This document shows, in pieces, positions 17,485-26,564 of a stretch of DNA of 64,000 nucleotides. A program made the translations under genes and the position numbers. Each line of letters opens with the position of its first letter. The first letter of the stretch is position 1. The notes beneath the pieces were generated by a model. That model ran no database searches. It had not been told where the DNA came from and saw nothing but the letters and a program-made list of their open reading frames with translations. This stretch comes from Burkholderia pyrrocinia (lineage in GTDB: Bacteria; Pseudomonadota; Gammaproteobacteria; Burkholderiales; Burkholderiaceae), in contig NZ_CP024903.1 in NCBI RefSeq assembly GCF_003330765.1, positions 1,922,001 to 1,986,000 of the forward strand, in the 5' to 3' direction.

Positions 17485-17660
17485 CTGACGGCATTTTAAG
17501 GGACTGGAACGCCGGTTGTTGCACGAATAGCATCCCGTCTCGACGTGGATCGATGTTGTCGCGGCGGCCGGGAATTTTTTGGTCGGCTCCGCCGGCCGCT
17601 CGACCGATCCATCGAGTCTGGAACTCCCCTTCACTTCGTGCACTGTCTCTGGAGGCAACC

Positions 17661-18299
17661 ATGGCAAGCGAACCGATTCGCGACCCCGCGAACGACCACC
17701 TGCTCACCCCGCAGAACGCGGCGTTCATCGTCATCGATTACCAGCCGGTCCAGGTGAACTCCATCGCGTCGATGGATCGCCAACTGCTGATCAACAACAT
17801 CGTCGGCGCGTCGAAGGCGGCCGTTGCGTATAACCTGCCGATCGTCCATTCGACCGTCAACGTGAAGACCGGCCTGAACAAGCCGCCGATTCCGCAACTG
17901 CGCGCGGCGCTCGAAGGTTATCCGACCTACGATCGCACGAGCATCAACTCGTGGGAAGACGTCGAGTTCCGCAAAGCCGTCGAGGCGACCGGCCGCAAGA
18001 AGCTGATCATGACCGCGCTGTGGACCGAAGCGTGCCTGACGTTCCCGGCGCTCGACGCGCTGAAGGCCGGCTACGAGGTGTACGTGGTCGTCGATGCGGT
18101 CGGCGGCACGTCGGTCGCCGCGCACGAAGCCGCGCTGCGCCGCATCGAGCAGGCCGGCGGCCAGATGATCAGCGTCGTGCAACTGTTCTGCGAATTGCAG
18201 CGCGACTGGGCGCGCAGCGCCACCGTGCCGGCATTCATCAACCTGTTCATCGAAACCGGCGGCACGGCCGGCATCCAGTTCTCGTACGACAAGAGCTGA
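17661..18299 (+). CDS. isochorismatase-family cysteine hydrolase
   Basis: A 212-residue member of the isochorismatase-like (YcaC/nicotinamidase) fold. Asp26 in AFIVIDYQPVQ and Cys125 in MTALWTEACLTFPAL fit the catalytic Asp and Cys. The typical VDAVGGTSVAAHEAALRRI block follows. Family members hydrolyse small amides, imides or enol ethers; the YcaC subgroup has no known physiological substrate. The ATG at 17661 follows a GGAGGCAACC site. The divergent LysR gene is probably its regulator. Confidence 0.9.
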   Translation: MASEPIRDPANDHLLTPQNAAFIVIDYQPVQVNSIASMDRQLLINNIVGASKAAVAYNLPIVHSTVNVKTGLNKPPIPQLRAALEGYPTYDRTSINSWEDVEFRKAVEATGRKKLIMTALWTEACLTFPALDALKAGYEVYVVVDAVGGTSVAAHEAALRRIEQAGGQMISVVQLFCELQRDWARSATVPAFINLFIETGGTAGIQFSYDKS

Positions 18300-18316
18300 C
18301 CGGCCCGGCGCGCGCG

Positions 18317-18342
18317 GCCGCCGGTATTTGCCGTCCGGCGGC
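18317..18342 (+). terminator. hairpin after isochorismatase-like gene
   Basis: CCGCCGG (18318-18324) and CCGGCGG (18335-18341) pair around a ten-base loop, with one more G-C pair at the base, 18 bases after the stop codon. There is no clear T-run, so the strength is uncertain. Confidence 0.4.
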
Positions 18343-18501
18343 GCGCCCTTGCCCCTCTTCCCGTTCCGGCGCTACCCGGACAATATCGCGGCCGGCCACG
18401 CCGCGTTTTCGTATCCGTGATTCAATGTCGTTCGAACCGGCGTCGCGCATTCCGGCGGCACGGAGATTGGTGTCCTCATCGAACGACCTTCACGGAATCC
18501 C

Positions 18502-19224
18502 ATGACGAACCCCACCGAAATCAAGGCGCTCGTTTTCGATGTCTTCGGCACGATCGTCGACTGGAGAAGCGGCGTCGCACGCGGCGCCGCCGCGTTCCTC
18601 GAACGCCACGCGCCGGCGCTCGATCCGTTCGAGTTCGCCGATGCGTGGCGCGCCGAATATTCGCCGTCGATGGAAGAAATCCGCAGCGGGCGCCGCCGCT
18701 ACGTGCGGCTCGACGTGCTGCACCGCGAGAACCTCGTCCGCACGCTCGACCGCTACGGGATCGTCGACGTGCCCGACGCCGACATCGATGCGCTCAACCT
18801 CGCGTGGCACAGCCTCGACCCGTGGCCCGACGCCGTCGCCGCGCTGCACCGGCTGAAGCGGCGCTTCATCATCGCGCCGCTGTCGAACGGCAACATCCGG
18901 CTGATAGTCGACGTCGCGAAACGCGCCGGGCTGCCGTGGGACGCGATTCTCGGCGCCGAAGTCGTTCGCGCGTACAAGCCGTCGCCGCAGGTGTACAGCG
19001 ACACGGTCGAGATTCTCGGCGTCGCGCCGGCCGAGCTGTGCCTGGTCGCGGCCCACAACGGCGATCTCGCCGCCGCGCGCCGGCTCGGGCTGTCGACCGC
19101 GTTCGTGCTGCGGCCGACCGAACACGGGCCCGGCCAGACGACCGACCTGCAAGCCGACGATGCGTGGGACTTCGACGTCAAGGACCTGAACGAACTCGCG
19201 GATCGGCTCGGTTGCCCGGGGTGA
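18502..19224 (+). CDS. haloacid dehalogenase type II
   Basis: A 240-residue HAD-superfamily hydrolase. The nucleophile Asp13 is in ALVFDVFGTIVDWR; motif II SNGN follows in APLSNGNIRL, and the conserved Lys occurs in VRAYKPSPQVY. The AAHNGDLAAARRLGLSTAFV block is diagnostic of L-2-haloacid dehalogenases, which displace halide from 2-haloalkanoic acids to give 2-hydroxy acids. Real substrates may be other phosphorylated or halogenated acids. The gene is monocistronic as far as can be seen, and its last 47 bases overlap the convergent SRPBCC gene. Confidence 0.9.
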   Translation: MTNPTEIKALVFDVFGTIVDWRSGVARGAAAFLERHAPALDPFEFADAWRAEYSPSMEEIRSGRRRYVRLDVLHRENLVRTLDRYGIVDVPDADIDALNLAWHSLDPWPDAVAALHRLKRRFIIAPLSNGNIRLIVDVAKRAGLPWDAILGAEVVRAYKPSPQVYSDTVEILGVAPAELCLVAAHNGDLAAARRLGLSTAFVLRPTEHGPGQTTDLQADDAWDFDVKDLNELADRLGCPG

Positions 19225-19711
19225 GCGCCGGCTGCGCGGCATGCCCCTTTGCCGCACTTGCGAGGCGCCGCCAGTTGCGCGCTGCATACCGGTGGGCCTG
19301 CTGCAGCGCCAGCCACAGGCCGATCTGCCGAACCGGCTTGAAGATGCCGCGCGCGCTGAACACAGTCCGCCGCTCGACGCGCGTCTTGCCGCCTTCGACG
19401 GGCGTCAGCGTGAATTCGTCCTCGAGCAGGCCGACCCAGTCGCGGCACCATACCGTCGACGACACCATCCGGTAACGCAGCCGACGATTCTCGTCGAGCA
19501 CGAGAATCCGCTGGTCGATGGTGCCGCGATCGGTCGTGCACTGCCGCGTGTTGCCGACCGCCGGCGTGCCTTCGAGCACGCGGCAACTGACCGGCTTCGG
19601 CACGCCGAGGCGGAACAGCAACGGCCGCGTGTCGTCCATCCGGGCATGGAGGAAATGCGGCCACACATGCTCGGGACGGCAATCGAACGTCCACTGCGAT
19701 CGAATTTCCAC
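19178..19711 (-). CDS. SRPBCC-family protein
   Basis: A 177-residue protein of the START/SRPBCC hydrophobic-pocket fold. It begins VEIRSQWTFDCRPEHVWPHF and has a central TDRGTIDQRILVLDENRRL strand pair and a C-terminal long helix (VRQIGLWLALQQAHRYAARN). Such proteins bind lipids, polyketides or other hydrophobic ligands; the ligand here is unknown. The GTG start at 19709-19711 has a strong CAGGAGAG site. The end overlaps the haloacid dehalogenase gene on the other strand by 47 bases. Confidence 0.8.
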   Translation of the reverse strand: MEIRSQWTFDCRPEHVWPHFLHARMDDTRPLLFRLGVPKPVSCRVLEGTPAVGNTRQCTTDRGTIDQRILVLDENRRLRYRMVSSTVWCRDWVGLLEDEFTLTPVEGGKTRVERRTVFSARGIFKPVRQIGLWLALQQAHRYAARNWRRLASAAKGHAAQPALTPGNRADPRVRSGP

Positions 19712-19773
19712 GACACTCTCCTGGCGGCTGCCGGTGCGCACATGATGGCACAGGCGCGGCGCCGCCGCGCCAG

Positions 19774-20511
19774 TCAAAGCGCCCCGCCATCCGGCCAATG
19801 CTTCCAGTGCGTATTCGGCTCGGCCGAAGGCCGATATCGCGAAGGATCGCCGGTTACCAGTACGTCCGCGAGGGACCGGAAGGTTGCATTGCCACCGGGG
19901 GTCTCCCCATTCACCACGTCCGGGTGACGCCATTCGTCAAGCTGCAGGATCTTCGCGCACTCGACGGGAACACATCCGCGCTGCTCGGCCACCGTGGCCA
20001 GCACGCTGTCGCGCGCGATGGCCGCGAGGAAACGACAGAATTCGAACACGCGCACGGCGGGCGACTCAAGCAGAACGATGCCATGGCCGGCGTACTCGTC
20101 CAGTCGAGGCACATTCATCCGCTCGCCGCGCACCCTGACCGAGTGCCGGCCTTCCGCCACATACTCCTTGTAGTCGCCCATCCAGTCCCCTTCGTCGACG
20201 GGAAAAACGAACACGGATTCGTTATGCGCATTGGCTGCCAGCCACGTCCGGTACGCCTCTTCGTTGACGAACTGCTGCCGCGACCTTTGCCGGTTCAGAC
20301 GGCTTCCGAATGTGTAAATGTGCGTGTCGGGCATGCCTGCTCTCGGCGAATAGCCGAACACCTCCATCACGAGTGCCCAATCCTCCAGCGAGCGGTAAAG
20401 CGACAACCGGGTTGCCGCCAGGTACACGTAACCGTTGTCCAGCATGGGAAATACGTACTGACCGCAGCAATCGTCCAGTACGGACAAAATTTTTCCGATG
20501 TCGAAATTCAT
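19774..20511 (-). CDS. uncharacterised protein, probably DUF7003 family
   Basis: A 245-residue soluble protein with characteristic FPMLDNGYVYLAATRLSLYR and MEVFGYSPRAGMPDTHIYTF segments. I associate these from memory with an uncharacterised family (DUF7003), with moderate certainty. No signal or membrane helix is seen. Its ATG overlaps the TGA of the upstream LysR gene (ATGA), so the two are probably co-translated. Its bases are visibly less GC-rich and its codons less biased than those of its neighbours, suggesting acquisition. Function is unknown. Confidence 0.75.
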   Translation of the reverse strand: MNFDIGKILSVLDDCCGQYVFPMLDNGYVYLAATRLSLYRSLEDWALVMEVFGYSPRAGMPDTHIYTFGSRLNRQRSRQQFVNEEAYRTWLAANAHNESVFVFPVDEGDWMGDYKEYVAEGRHSVRVRGERMNVPRLDEYAGHGIVLLESPAVRVFEFCRFLAAIARDSVLATVAEQRGCVPVECAKILQLDEWRHPDVVNGETPGGNATFRSLADVLVTGDPSRYRPSAEPNTHWKHWPDGGAL

Positions 20512-21482
20512 GCCTTTCCCGCTCCGTTTGCATCCGTGACGAACCGCAACACCCCCGACTCCCCCATCAGCAATTCCCGATTCGCGTCCGCCGCCGCACG
20601 CAGGTAATCCCACAGCGCGGTCACGCGCCGCAGCTTGCGCAGATCCTCGCGGCACGTCAGCCAGAAGCACCGCGTGACGACCACGTCGTCCGGCAGCACG
20701 GGCACCAGCGCCGGCTGCGTGGCCGCCATGAAGCACGGCAGGATCGCGAGCCCGCCGCCCTGCAGCGCCGCGAAAACCTGCGCGATCACGCTCGTCGTGC
20801 GCAGCCCGGCCGTCGCGCCCGGCACCGCGCGCTCGAGGTACAGCAACTCGCTGCTGAACGCGAGATCGTCGACGTAGCTGATGAACGCATGCTGCGCGAG
20901 ATCGTCCGTGCACGTGATCGGCGCATGGTTCGCGAGATAGTCGCGCGTCGCATAGAGCCGCAACTGGTAGTCGCACAGCTTCGTGACCACATAGGGCCCG
21001 CGATCGGGCCGCTCGAGCGTGATCGCCAGGTCGGCCTCGCGCTTCGGCAGGTTGACGAAATGCGGGACCGGCAGCAGGTCGACCGTCACGTGCGGATGCG
21101 CGGCGCGAAACCGCGCGAGCTGCGGCGCCAGGAAAAAACAGCCGAACCCCTCGGTCGACCCGATCCGCACGTGGCCCGACAGCGCCGCGCCCGTGTTCGC
21201 GACCTGGTCGCACGCGGACTGCACGGTCGTCTCCATCGCGTCCGCGTACGCGACGAGCCGCTGCCCTTCGGCCGTCAGCGTGAAGCCGCCGGAGCGCGAC
21301 TTGTCGAACAGCAGCGTGCCCATCGCGGCCTCGAGCGCGCGAATGCGCCGCGCGACGGTCGTGTAGTCGACACCAAGCCGCTTCGCGGCGCCGCTCGCGC
21401 GCTGCGTGCGCGCGACTTCGAGGAAGAAACGCAGGTCGTCCCAGTTGAGGTTGCCGGAAACCGGCTCGGTGGCATGTCGCAT
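20508..21482 (-). CDS. LysR-family transcriptional regulator (mms region)
   Basis: A 324-residue LysR regulator. The helix-turn-helix lies at about residues 10-70 (NLNWDDLRFFLEVARTQRAS, GVDYTTVARRIRALEAAM) and the effector domain from about 95 (GHVRIGSTEGFGCFFLAPQL). It is divergent from the MHS transporter-mmsA-mmsB operon, which it probably controls. Its stop overlaps the start of the gene at 19774-20511. I chose the ATG at 21480-21482. An earlier ATG (21528-21530) would put 16 more residues on it but falls inside a perfect palindrome that looks like an operator. Confidence 0.87.
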   Translation of the reverse strand: MRHATEPVSGNLNWDDLRFFLEVARTQRASGAAKRLGVDYTTVARRIRALEAAMGTLLFDKSRSGGFTLTAEGQRLVAYADAMETTVQSACDQVANTGAALSGHVRIGSTEGFGCFFLAPQLARFRAAHPHVTVDLLPVPHFVNLPKREADLAITLERPDRGPYVVTKLCDYQLRLYATRDYLANHAPITCTDDLAQHAFISYVDDLAFSSELLYLERAVPGATAGLRTTSVIAQVFAALQGGGLAILPCFMAATQPALVPVLPDDVVVTRCFWLTCREDLRKLRRVTALWDYLRAAADANRELLMGESGVLRFVTDANGAGKA

Positions 21483-21522
21483 CGGCGAGGAAAAAGGGCT
21501 GGAATCTCCGGGCCGGCCGTCG

Positions 21523-21540
21523 ATATGCATAAATGCATAT
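21523..21540. promoter_or_regulatory. 18-bp palindrome between LysR and MHS transporter
   Basis: ATATGCAT and ATGCATAT flank two A residues in the 156-base divergent region. It is strikingly AT-rich for this genome. It lies about 40 bases before the LysR start and 100 before the transporter start, fitting a shared operator. Confidence 0.55.
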
Positions 21541-21638
21541 CCAACCGGTTTCTTTGTCGCTACATCATGAATCTGCGCATAACTATACTCGACCGTGACC
21601 TGCGGACCACGAGCCGCGGCACCCACCACGGAGACACC

Positions 21639-22958
21639 ATGCAGACGCGATCCACCCTCGATGAGCATGCGACAGTCGCGACGCCGGCACCCGCCCGCAC
21701 CGCGAAGCACTACCTGCTGGCCGGCTGGGCCAGCATGGCCGGCACGACGATCGAGTGGTACGACTTCTTCCTCTACGGCACGGCCGCCGCGCTCGTATTC
21801 AACCGCATCTTCTTCCCGTCGCTGGACCCCGTCGTCGGCACGCTCGCCGCGTTCGGCACGTTCGCGGTCGGCTTCATCGGCCGGCCGATGGGCGGCATCG
21901 TGTTCGGCCACTTCGGCGACCGGATCGGCCGCAAGTCGATGCTGATGATCACGCTGCTGCTGATGGGCGTGCCGAGCATGATCATCGGGCTGATCCCGTC
22001 GTACGACAGCATCGGCTACTGGGCCGCCGCGCTGCTGATCGCGATGCGCTTCCTGCAGGGGATGGCCGTCGGCGGCGAATGGGGCGGCGCGGTGCTGATG
22101 GCCGTCGAACACGCGCCGAAGGGCCGCAAGGGGCTGTTCGGCAGCCTGCCGCAGACGGGCGTCGGGCTCGGCCTGATCCTGTCGTCGGTCGCGATGGCCG
22201 CGGTGGCCGCGCTGCCGGAAGCCGACATGCTGTCGTGGGGCTGGCGCGTGCCGTTCCTCGCGAGCATCGCGCTGGTCGGCCTCGGCTGGTTCATCCGCGC
22301 GAAGGTGCCCGAATCGCCCGACTTCGAGAAGATGCAGCGCCAGGGCAAGGCCGAGAAATCGCCCGTGATGGCCGCGCTGCGCCGCCACCCGCGCGAGGTG
22401 CTGACGATCGTCGGCGCGCGCGCCGCCGAAAATACCTGGTTCTACATGGTCGTCACGTTCGCGCTCGCTTACGCGACGCAGCAGCTTCATCTGCCGAAGG
22501 CCGAGATGCTGCACGCGATCACGGCCGGCGCCGCGCTGTCGCTCGTCACGATGCCGCTGTGCGGCCACCTGAGCGACAAGATCGGCCAGCGCCGGATGTT
22601 CGCGATCGGCCTCGTGCTGATGTGCGCGTTCGCCGCGCCGTTCTTCATGATGCTCGGCACGCAGCAGACGTCGTACGCATGGTGGGCGATCGTGCTCGGC
22701 CTCGGCGTCGTGTTCCCGATCCTCTACGCGCCCGAATCGCTGCTGTTCGCACAGCAGTTCCCGGCGGAAATCCGCTACAGCGGCATCTCGCTGTCGGTGC
22801 AGTTGGCCGGCGTGATCGGCGGCGGCTTCGCGCCGATGATCGCGACGTCGCTGCTCAAGGTCGGCGGCGGCCAACCCCATTACGTGATCGCGTACCTCGT
22901 CGGCTTCGGCGTGTTCGCGCTCGCGTGTACCGCGCTGATGCGTCCGGCGCGCGCCTGA
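21639..22958 (+). CDS. MHS-family MFS transporter (mms operon)
   Basis: A 439-residue, 12-helix metabolite:H+ symporter. Signatures are [18 protein letters not shown] at about residue 36 and the MFS loop motif [15 protein letters not shown] near 95. It is first in a plus-strand run with mmsA (112 bases on) and mmsB, so it probably brings in a short branched or hydroxy acid oxidised by them (inference). The ATG at 21639 follows ACGGAGAC. The divergent LysR gene is the likely regulator. Confidence 0.9.
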   Translation: MQTRSTLDEHATVATPAPARTAKHYLLAGWASMAGTTIEWYDFFLYGTAAALVFNRIFFPSLDPVVGTLAAFGTFAVGFIGRPMGGIVFGHFGDRIGRKSMLMITLLLMGVPSMIIGLIPSYDSIGYWAAALLIAMRFLQGMAVGGEWGGAVLMAVEHAPKGRKGLFGSLPQTGVGLGLILSSVAMAAVAALPEADMLSWGWRVPFLASIALVGLGWFIRAKVPESPDFEKMQRQGKAEKSPVMAALRRHPREVLTIVGARAAENTWFYMVVTFALAYATQQLHLPKAEMLHAITAGAALSLVTMPLCGHLSDKIGQRRMFAIGLVLMCAFAAPFFMMLGTQQTSYAWWAIVLGLGVVFPILYAPESLLFAQQFPAEIRYSGISLSVQLAGVIGGGFAPMIATSLLKVGGGQPHYVIAYLVGFGVFALACTALMRPARA

Positions 22959-23070
22959 GCGCGCCGGTCGGTATTCGATCGATTTCAGTTCGTCCTGCTG
23001 TCCGCCGTGCACACGCGCGCGGCGGATGCCGGCCCCCTTTTTGTCGCCACACCGTTTCCCGGAGAATTCC

Positions 23071-24597
23071 ATGAACGCCGCAGTTCCCCAGACCACCCTC
23101 GCCCTGCCTACCGCCAAGCTGCTGATCGACGGCGCGTTCGTCGAATCGCAAAGCGCCGAATGGGGCGACATCGTCAACCCCGCGACGCAGGAAGTGATCG
23201 GCCGCGTGCCGTATGCGACGCTCGACGAGGTCGATGCCGCGATCGCGTCCGCGCAGCGCGCGTTCCAGACGTGGAAGACGACGCCGATCGGCGCGCGGCT
23301 GCGCATCATGCTGAAGTTCCAGGATCTCGTGCGCCGCAATCTCGAACGGATCGCGCACACGCTGACGGCCGAGCAAGGCAAGACGCTGCCCGACGCGCAG
23401 GGCGACATCTTCCGCGGCCTCGAAGTAGTCGAGCATGCATGCTCGATCGGCACGCTGCAGCAAGGCGAATTCGCGGAGAACGTTGCGGGCGGCGTCGATA
23501 CCTACACGCTGCGCCAGCCGATCGGCGTGTGCGCGGGCATCACGCCGTTCAACTTCCCCGGGATGATCCCGCTGTGGATGTTCCCGATGGCGATCGTGTG
23601 CGGCAATACGTTCGTGCTGAAGCCGTCGGAGCAGGATCCGCTGTCGACGATGCAGCTCGTCGAACTCGCGATCGAGGCCGGCGTGCCGCAAGGCGTGCTG
23701 AACGTCGTGCACGGCGGCAAGACGGTGGTCGACCGCCTCTGCACGCATCCGGACATCAAGGCGATCTCGTTCGTCGGCTCGACGCGCGTCGGCACGCACG
23801 TGTACAACCTCGGCAGCCAGCACGGCAAGCGCGTGCAGTCGATGATGGGCGCGAAGAACCACGCGGTCGTGCTGCCCGATGCGCACCGCGAGCAGTCGAT
23901 CAACGCGCTCGTCGGCGCGGGCTTCGGCGCGGCCGGCCAGCGCTGCATGGCGACGTCGGTCGTCGTGCTCGTCGGCAAGGCGCGCGACTGGCTGCCCGAT
24001 CTCGTCGAGAAGGCGAAGGCGCTGAAGATCAACGCGGGTCACGAGCCGGGCACGGATGTCGGGCCCGTCGTGTCGAAGGCCGCGCAGGCGCGCATCAAGG
24101 CGCTGATCGACGAAGGCGTGAAGGCCGGCGCGACGCTGCTGCTCGACGGCCGCGGCGTGAAGGTGCCCGGCTACGAGCAGGGCAACTTCGTCGGCCCGAC
24201 GGTCTTTTCGGGCGTGACGACCGACATGTCGATCTACACGGAAGAAATCTTCGGGCCGGTGGTGATCGTGCTCGAAGCCGAGACGCTCGACGAAGCGATC
24301 GCGCTCGTCAACGCGAACCCGTTCGGCAACGGCGTCGGGCTGTTCACGCAGAGCGGCGCGGCCGCGCGCAAGTTCCAGAGCGAGATCGACATCGGCCAGG
24401 TCGGCATCAACATCCCGATTCCGGTGCCGGTGCCCTACTTCAGCTTCACCGGCTCGCGCGGCTCGAAGCTCGGCGATCTCGGCCCGTACGGCAAGCAGGT
24501 CGTGCAGTTCTACACGCAGACGAAGACGGTCACCGCGCGCTGGTTCGACGACGACGCGACGGCCGGCGGCGTGAACACGACGATCGCGCTGCGCTGA
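23071..24597 (+). CDS. mmsA: CoA-acylating methylmalonate-semialdehyde dehydrogenase
   Basis: A 508-residue aldehyde dehydrogenase. The catalytic Cys292 is in [16 protein letters not shown], and the family-specific [19 protein letters not shown] and [14 protein letters not shown] segments identify MmsA. It converts methylmalonate semialdehyde plus NAD+ and CoA to propionyl-CoA and CO2 (malonate semialdehyde to acetyl-CoA), the last step of valine and the last of beta-alanine/myo-inositol breakdown. The start at 23071 has GGAGAATTCC. mmsB follows 16 bases later. Confidence 0.95.
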   Translation: MNAAVPQTTLALPTAKLLIDGAFVESQSAEWGDIVNPATQEVIGRVPYATLDEVDAAIASAQRAFQTWKTTPIGARLRIMLKFQDLVRRNLERIAHTLTAEQGKTLPDAQGDIFRGLEVVEHACSIGTLQQGEFAENVAGGVDTYTLRQPIGVCAGITPFNFPGMIPLWMFPMAIVCGNTFVLKPSEQDPLSTMQLVELAIEAGVPQGVLNVVHGGKTVVDRLCTHPDIKAISFVGSTRVGTHVYNLGSQHGKRVQSMMGAKNHAVVLPDAHREQSINALVGAGFGAAGQRCMATSVVVLVGKARDWLPDLVEKAKALKINAGHEPGTDVGPVVSKAAQARIKALIDEGVKAGATLLLDGRGVKVPGYEQGNFVGPTVFSGVTTDMSIYTEEIFGPVVIVLEAETLDEAIALVNANPFGNGVGLFTQSGAAARKFQSEIDIGQVGINIPIPVPVPYFSFTGSRGSKLGDLGPYGKQVVQFYTQTKTVTARWFDDDATAGGVNTTIALR

Positions 24598-24613
24598 GCG
24601 AAGGAGCATGCAC

Positions 24614-25504
24614 ATGGAAATCGCATTCATCGGGCTCGGCAACATGGGCGGCCCCATGGCCGCCAACCTGCTCAAGGCCGGCCACGCGCTGACGGTGTTC
24701 GACCTCGACGCGAACGCGGTCGACGCCGCGGTGCGCGCGGGCGCAACGGCGGCCGGCTCGCCGCGCGACGCGGCCGCGCGCGGCGCGGTCGTGATCACGA
24801 TGCTGCCGGCCGCGCAGCACGTGCGCGCCGTCTACCTCGGCGACGACGGCGTGCTGGCCGGCGCGCGCGCCGGCGCAACGCTGGTCGACTGCAGCACGAT
24901 CGATCCCGGCACCGTGCGCGCGGTGGCCGAAGCCGCCGCGCAGCGCGACTTCCCGCTCGCCGACGCGCCCGTGTCGGGCGGCACCGGCGGCGCGCAGGCT
25001 GGCACGCTGACCTTCATGGTCGGCGCGCAAGCCTCGCTGTTCGAGCGCATCCGCCCCGTGCTGCTCGACATGGGCAAGAACGTCGTGCATTGCGGCGGCA
25101 CCGGCACCGGGCAGATCGCGAAGATCTGCAACAACCTGCTGCTCGGGATCTCGATGATGGGCGTATCGGAAGCGATGGCGCTCGGCGCCGCGCTCGGCAT
25201 CGAGCCGGCCGTGCTGGCCGGCATCATCAACACGTCGACCGGCCGCTGCTGGAGCGCGGACACGTACAACCCGTATCCGGGCGTCAGCGACACCGCGCCG
25301 GCCGCGCGCGGCTATGCCGGCGGCTTCGCGGCGAACCTGATGCTGAAGGATCTCGGGCTCGCGACCGAAGCCGCACGAAGCGCGCATCAGCCGGTGTGGA
25401 TGGGCGCGCTCGCGCAGCAGCTCTATCAGTCGATGAGCCAGCAGGGGCTCGGCGCACTCGACTTCTCCGCGTGCGTGAAGCTGTACGAGGCGCAGCCCGC
25501 GTAA
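24614..25504 (+). CDS. mmsB: 3-hydroxyisobutyrate dehydrogenase
   Basis: A 296-residue NAD-dependent beta-hydroxyacid dehydrogenase. The Rossmann motif IAFIGLGNMGGPMAANLLKA is at the start, the substrate-binding DAPVSGGTGGAQAGTL near residue 120, and the catalytic Lys in GTGQIAKICNNLLLG near 172. It oxidises 3-hydroxyisobutyrate to methylmalonate semialdehyde, the substrate of the adjacent MmsA. The ATG at 24614 lies seven bases after AAGGAG; the ATG at 24608 is too close to that site. Confidence 0.95.
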   Translation: MEIAFIGLGNMGGPMAANLLKAGHALTVFDLDANAVDAAVRAGATAAGSPRDAAARGAVVITMLPAAQHVRAVYLGDDGVLAGARAGATLVDCSTIDPGTVRAVAEAAAQRDFPLADAPVSGGTGGAQAGTLTFMVGAQASLFERIRPVLLDMGKNVVHCGGTGTGQIAKICNNLLLGISMMGVSEAMALGAALGIEPAVLAGIINTSTGRCWSADTYNPYPGVSDTAPAARGYAGGFAANLMLKDLGLATEAARSAHQPVWMGALAQQLYQSMSQQGLGALDFSACVKLYEAQPA

Positions 25505-25599
25505 CCGCCGTAGCCGACGCCGGACGTGCGCCGGCCCGCGATGCGCGTGAACGGCATCGCAGGCCGGATCGCATGCGGGGAAAGGAGAACGCGGGGGCT

Positions 25600-25619
25600 G
25601 GCGGCGCGATAACGCCGCC
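25600..25619. terminator. hairpin between mmsB and a convergent lipoprotein gene
   Basis: GGCGGCG and CGCCGCC form a perfect 7-bp stem with loop CGATAA, between the two convergent stop codons. No T-run follows in either direction. It could serve both genes weakly. Confidence 0.45.
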
Positions 25620-25625
25620 GGTCGT

Positions 25626-25958
25626 TCAACCGCGCGGGTTCGATGCGGTCTCGAAGGTCGGATGGCACTCGAACGCGAGTTCGGAGCGCGCGTCGACCCG
25701 ACGGCCGCCGGTCAGCGACTCCTGCTTCATGCTCGCGCGCATCCCGCGCTGCGTGCAGTAGTTGGTGGCTTCGTTCAAGGCCTTCTCATGGGCGTCGGCC
25801 CATGTGGTCGACACGCCCACCGTGCGCGTCGTCACGGTGAACACGTTCGGGTTCGACGTCGCGGTCACGTCGGAAGCGGTCGAACACGCGGCGAGCAAGC
25901 ATGCGGCAGCCGCGACGGTCAACCATCGCAGGGTTTGAAAAGAGACTGGAATGGACAT
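25626..25958 (-). CDS. small lipoprotein of unknown function
   Basis: A 110-residue exported protein. The N-terminal signal ends in the lipobox ACLLAAC, with acylation expected on Cys25. The mature part has a TTWADAHEKALNEATNYCTQRG segment, the helix-then-Cys pattern seen in many small envelope proteins. Its role is unknown. The ATG at 25956-25958 or a GTG at 25971-25973 could be the start; neither has a good ribosome site. It stands alone, convergent with mmsB. Confidence 0.7.
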   Translation of the reverse strand: MSIPVSFQTLRWLTVAAAACLLAACSTASDVTATSNPNVFTVTTRTVGVSTTWADAHEKALNEATNYCTQRGMRASMKQESLTGGRRVDARSELAFECHPTFETASNPRG

Positions 25959-26074
25959 GAGGGAGAACCGCACGCCGTTCGACGTGCATTGAGCAACATA
26001 GGCGACAGTATGCCTGCTCGATCGCCGGAGATCATGCCCCTTTCAGTGAACACATTGTTTCGAATGGTTAAACG

Positions 26075-26527
26075 ATGACCGTCGCAGGCAAGATTTACAG
26101 CCGTCGCCACGCCCGCTTTCGTGCGTCGGGTAGTTTTGCCCTGCCGGCGCGCCGGTCAATGCGCGCGTTCGACGGCGCGCACGGGCTCGACGGCTGGCAG
26201 TGGCTGTTCCTGCTCGAAGTACTGTCATCGGTGCTGCTCTGCTTCACGGTGCTGCGCTGGCTGCCCAACAGCATCGAATTCGTGCAATGGCTGACCGCCG
26301 ACGAAATCGTCCCGTTCATGGTGTCGGCCATCGCGCTGGCGATCGCGGTTTCGTCGTCGCACGGCATGTTCGGCACGGTGCTGCTGTTCGCGCTGTTGAC
26401 ATCCTCCCCTGCCGGAAGACAGGAGATTCCTACCGCATCTGGCGCGGGACTGTATGGTTTCGCCGCGTGCATGCTGGTCGGCTGCGCACTCGCGCTTGCC
26501 TATCCGGCCAAGCTCGTGAACCGCTAA
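26075..26527 (+). pseudogene. decayed MFS (ACS-type anion/cation symporter) gene remnant
   Basis: The frame translates to a patchwork of MFS fragments. RAFDGAHGLDGWQWLFLLEV and RWLPNSIEFVQWLTADE match the middle of a phthalate/hydroxyphenylpropionate-type permease, and LYGFAACMLVGCALALAYPA followed by KLVNR matches its C-terminus. About 110 residues are left of an expected 430 or so. The N-terminal half and long internal parts are missing, and the first 25 codons look unrelated. An IS200/IS605-like end sits inside it (26396-26433), and a good terminator follows it. The frame is open but cannot make a working carrier. Confidence 0.75.
26396..26433 (+). mobile_element. putative IS200/IS605-type transposon end (relic)
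   Basis: The stretch TTGACATCCTCCCCTGCCGG, continued by a matching 3' hairpin arm and GGAGATTCCTAC, resembles the conserved hairpin at the ends of IS605/IS1341-type (TnpB-encoding) elements as I remember it. The stem CCTG/CAGG plus CT/AG with a two-base bulge is somewhat decayed. No transposase or TnpB gene is next to it. Identification is by recall and needs a database check. Confidence 0.5.
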
Positions 26528-26533
26528 CCCAGC

Positions 26534-26564
26534 GCGTCGCCCGCGCGCGACGCTGTCCTTTTTA
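26534..26564 (+). terminator. rho-independent terminator after the MFS remnant
   Basis: GCGTCGC (26534-26540) and GCGACGC (26547-26553) form a 7-bp stem with a six-base loop, followed by TGTCCTTTTTAC. This is the clearest intrinsic terminator in the window. It lies seven bases after the stop of the decayed MFS gene, so the gene lost its function but kept its terminator. Confidence 0.75.

Noticed and set aside
21483..23453. A minus-strand frame extends the LysR gene at 20508 to 981 codons
   Set aside because: The upper 650 codons are antisense to the MHS transporter and are Arg/His-rich GC shadow sequence. The LysR protein starts near 21482.
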